DNA of 6,924 nt from Flavobacteriales bacterium (GTDB lineage Bacteria > Bacteroidota > Bacteroidia > Flavobacteriales_F > PHOS-HE28), in contig JAGQVR010000149.1 of assembly GCA_020437875.1 (NCBI GenBank), positions 1 to 6,924 on the forward strand, written 5' to 3'. Positions 5,413-6,924 of the stretch are shown here, piece after piece. The translations under genes and the position numbers were made by a program. Position 1 is the first letter of the stretch. Each line of letters begins with the position of its first letter. The notes beneath the pieces are model-generated. The model worked only from the letters and a program-made list of their open reading frames with translations. It did not search any database and was not told where the DNA came from.

Positions 5413-6924
5413 TCACTGCTGGGCCATGGCCTTGGGGATGGCCTCTTCATACACCTTGCGCGCATCCTCGATCATCCCGAAAGGCGCATCATCCACCATC
5501 AGCTTGCCTTTGGTCACGTGACCGAGCAGGATGAAGGGAACACGACTGGCCTGCATCAGGTCCAGGAACGGCGTCTCCTGCTCATCGCTCACGGAAACCA
5601 CCGCCCTGCCCTGTCCTTCGCCGAAGAGGAAGGCATCCTCGCGGATCTCGCTATCCGTGATGACATCGAAGCCGAGCCCGCGCGGCAGGCCCATTTCAAC
5701 GAGCGTGGTCCACAGGCCTCCGTCGCTCACGTCATGCGCGGCATTGATCACGCCCTTGCGGATCAGGATGAGCAGCATGGTGTGCAGGCGACGCTCCTCC
5801 TCGATGTCGAAGTAGGGGGCCGGACTGCGATCGATGCGGTGGATGCGCGAGAGGTATTCACTGCAGGCGATGTCCTCGGTGCTCTGACCGACCAGGTAGA
5901 TGAGGTCGCCCTTCTGCTTGAAGTCGAGGCTCATGCGCCTGGTGAGGTCCGGAACGATGCCGACCATGCCGATCGTCGGCGTCGGGAACACGGGGATGTT
6001 CTTCTTCTCCGTGACCGTATGGTTGTAGAAGCTCACGTTGCCACCCGTGACGGGCGTATCGAAGGCGCGACAGGCATCGCCCATGCCCTTGATCGCCTGT
6101 GCGAACTGCCAGTAGACCTCCGGGTCGTAAGGGTTGCCGAAGTTGAGGCAGTTGGTGACGCCGCAGGGTTCGCCACCCGTGCAGGCGATGTTGCGTGCAG
6201 CCTCGCTCACCGCGATCATGGCACCCTTGTACGGGTCGGCATGCACATACCGCCCATTGCAATCAACGGTCACCGCGAGGCCCTTGCCGGTCTCCTTCAC
6301 CAGCACCAGGCCTGCATCGCTGGGGGCATTGGTGCTCATGTTGTTGGTGCGCACCATGGTATCGTACTGCTCGCTCACCCAGCGCTTGCTCGCGATGTTC
6401 GGACTGGCAAGCAGGTCGTAGGCCACGCGGCGCAGGTCGTCGGGTTCGTCCACATCATCTGTCTTGAACTTCGCGTTCTCCTTGATGTACGCGGGTTCCT
6501 TCACCTCACGCTCGTACACCGGGGCACCACCACCGAGCACCAGGCTCTCGGCGGGTACTTCGGCTATCAGCTCTTCCCCTTGGAAGTACCGGAGCGTACC
6601 TCCCTTGGTCACGGTACCGATGCGCACACAGTTCAGGTCCCACTTGTCGAAGATGGCCTGCACCTCGGCTTCGCGGCCCTTCTTCACCACCACGAGCATG
6701 CGTTCCTGGCTTTCGCTGAGGAGGATCTCCCAGGCCCGCATGCCGGGTTGGCGCGTGGGCACCTTGTCCAACTGGATATCCATCCCGCATTCGCCCTTGG
6801 CGCTCATCTCGCTGGTACTACAGGTGATCCCAGCAGCACCCATGTCCTGCATACCGATGATGGCATCGGTCCCGGCGAGCTCCAGGGAAGCCTCGAGCAG
6901 TAGCTTTTCCATGAAGGGATCGCC
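5413..6924 (-). CDS. purL: Phosphoribosylformylglycinamidine synthase, large subunit (small-type PurL), N-terminus missing
   Basis: The C-terminal 503 residues of the enzyme that converts FGAR to FGAM with ATP and ammonia from glutamine, the fourth step of purine synthesis. The frame is open to the window edge, with GDPF before MEKLLLEA, so the Met at 6912 is internal. About 240 residues are missing by comparison with B. subtilis PurL (742). Fragment landmarks: QDMGAAG at 26-32, SEMSAKG at 38-44, DPYKGA at 230-235, CGVTNCLNFGNP at 254-265, GGNVSFYN at 294-301, AHDVSDGGL at 396-404 and GEGQGR at 435-440, covering the repeated AIRS-like halves. It ends without a fused glutaminase domain, so it is the small type that works with separate PurQ and PurS, which are not in this window. 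tpx follows after 22 bases on the same strand. Confidence 0.96.
   Translation of the reverse strand, partial: GDPFMEKLLLEASLELAGTDAIIGMQDMGAAGITCSTSEMSAKGECGMDIQLDKVPTRQPGMRAWEILLSESQERMLVVVKKGREAEVQAIFDKWDLNCVRIGTVTKGGTLRYFQGEELIAEVPAESLVLGGGAPVYEREVKEPAYIKENAKFKTDDVDEPDDLRRVAYDLLASPNIASKRWVSEQYDTMVRTNNMSTNAPSDAGLVLVKETGKGLAVTVDCNGRYVHADPYKGAMIAVSEAARNIACTGGEPCGVTNCLNFGNPYDPEVYWQFAQAIKGMGDACRAFDTPVTGGNVSFYNHTVTEKKNIPVFPTPTIGMVGIVPDLTRRMSLDFKQKGDLIYLVGQSTEDIACSEYLSRIHRIDRSPAPYFDIEEERRLHTMLLILIRKGVINAAHDVSDGGLWTTLVEMGLPRGLGFDVITDSEIREDAFLFGEGQGRAVVSVSDEQETPFLDLMQASRVPFILLGHVTKGKLMVDDAPFGMIEDARKVYEEAIPKAMAQQ

Noticed and set aside
5391..5465. N-terminal extension of the tpx frame to 5465
   Set aside because: It overlaps the end of purL and adds a non-homologous basic segment; Tpx similarity begins at the ATG at 5390.
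5320..6903. A 527-codon plus-strand frame opposite purL
   Set aside because: Shadow of purL: the composition is rich in His, Val and Ala with no family motifs, while the minus frame matches PurL throughout.

Overview
The window looks like chromosomal DNA from a GC-rich member of the Bacteroidota, probably Flavobacteriales or a close relative. Three things support this. The left edge carries the 5' third of a 16S rRNA gene with Bacteroidota-type V1-V3 sequence. The upstream regions of the rRNA gene and of the mscS/SDR pair contain the Bacteroidota -7 promoter box TAnnTTTG. The rRNA leader contains the GTTCTTTGA box common in that phylum. The protein genes are clearly GC-rich, which is unusual for Flavobacteriales. 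The placement comes from reading the sequence, not from a database search.

Layout, left to right. Positions 1-470 are the start of a 16S rRNA gene on the minus strand, running off the left edge. Positions 471-841 hold no protein gene; they contain the rRNA leader with two boxA-like elements, an rRNA promoter and a possible terminator for the gene before it. An SDR oxidoreductase gene (minus, 842-1540) is divergent from a MscS-family mechanosensitive channel gene (plus, 1614-2681), with a possible -7 box for each in the short gap. The channel gene converges, with a 4-base gap, on a minus-strand pair: mtgA (monofunctional peptidoglycan glycosyltransferase, 2686-3450) and a small three-helix membrane protein of the DUF6249 type (3493-3831). 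A 132-base divergent region follows, with two ECF-like promoter patterns. Next come a plus-strand ECF sigma factor (3964-4536) and an overlapping two-helix membrane protein that is probably its anti-sigma factor (4515-4904). The stop codon of that gene abuts the stop codon of tpx (thiol peroxidase, minus, 4905-5390). tpx lies 22 bases downstream of purL (minus, 5413 to the right edge, N-terminus missing).

Functionally this is mostly housekeeping: ribosomal RNA, purine synthesis, peptidoglycan polymerisation and peroxide defence. The middle has an envelope theme: osmotic channel, cell-wall glycosyltransferase, small membrane protein, and an ECF sigma/membrane partner pair. The part with most open biology is the divergent region between the DUF6249 gene and the sigma gene, where both strands carry GTAAC-N17-CGTC. 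That could mean the sigma factor controls its divergent neighbour and possibly itself. I see no mobile element, CRISPR array, tRNA gene, toxin-antitoxin pair or defence system, and no strong sign of an undescribed system.
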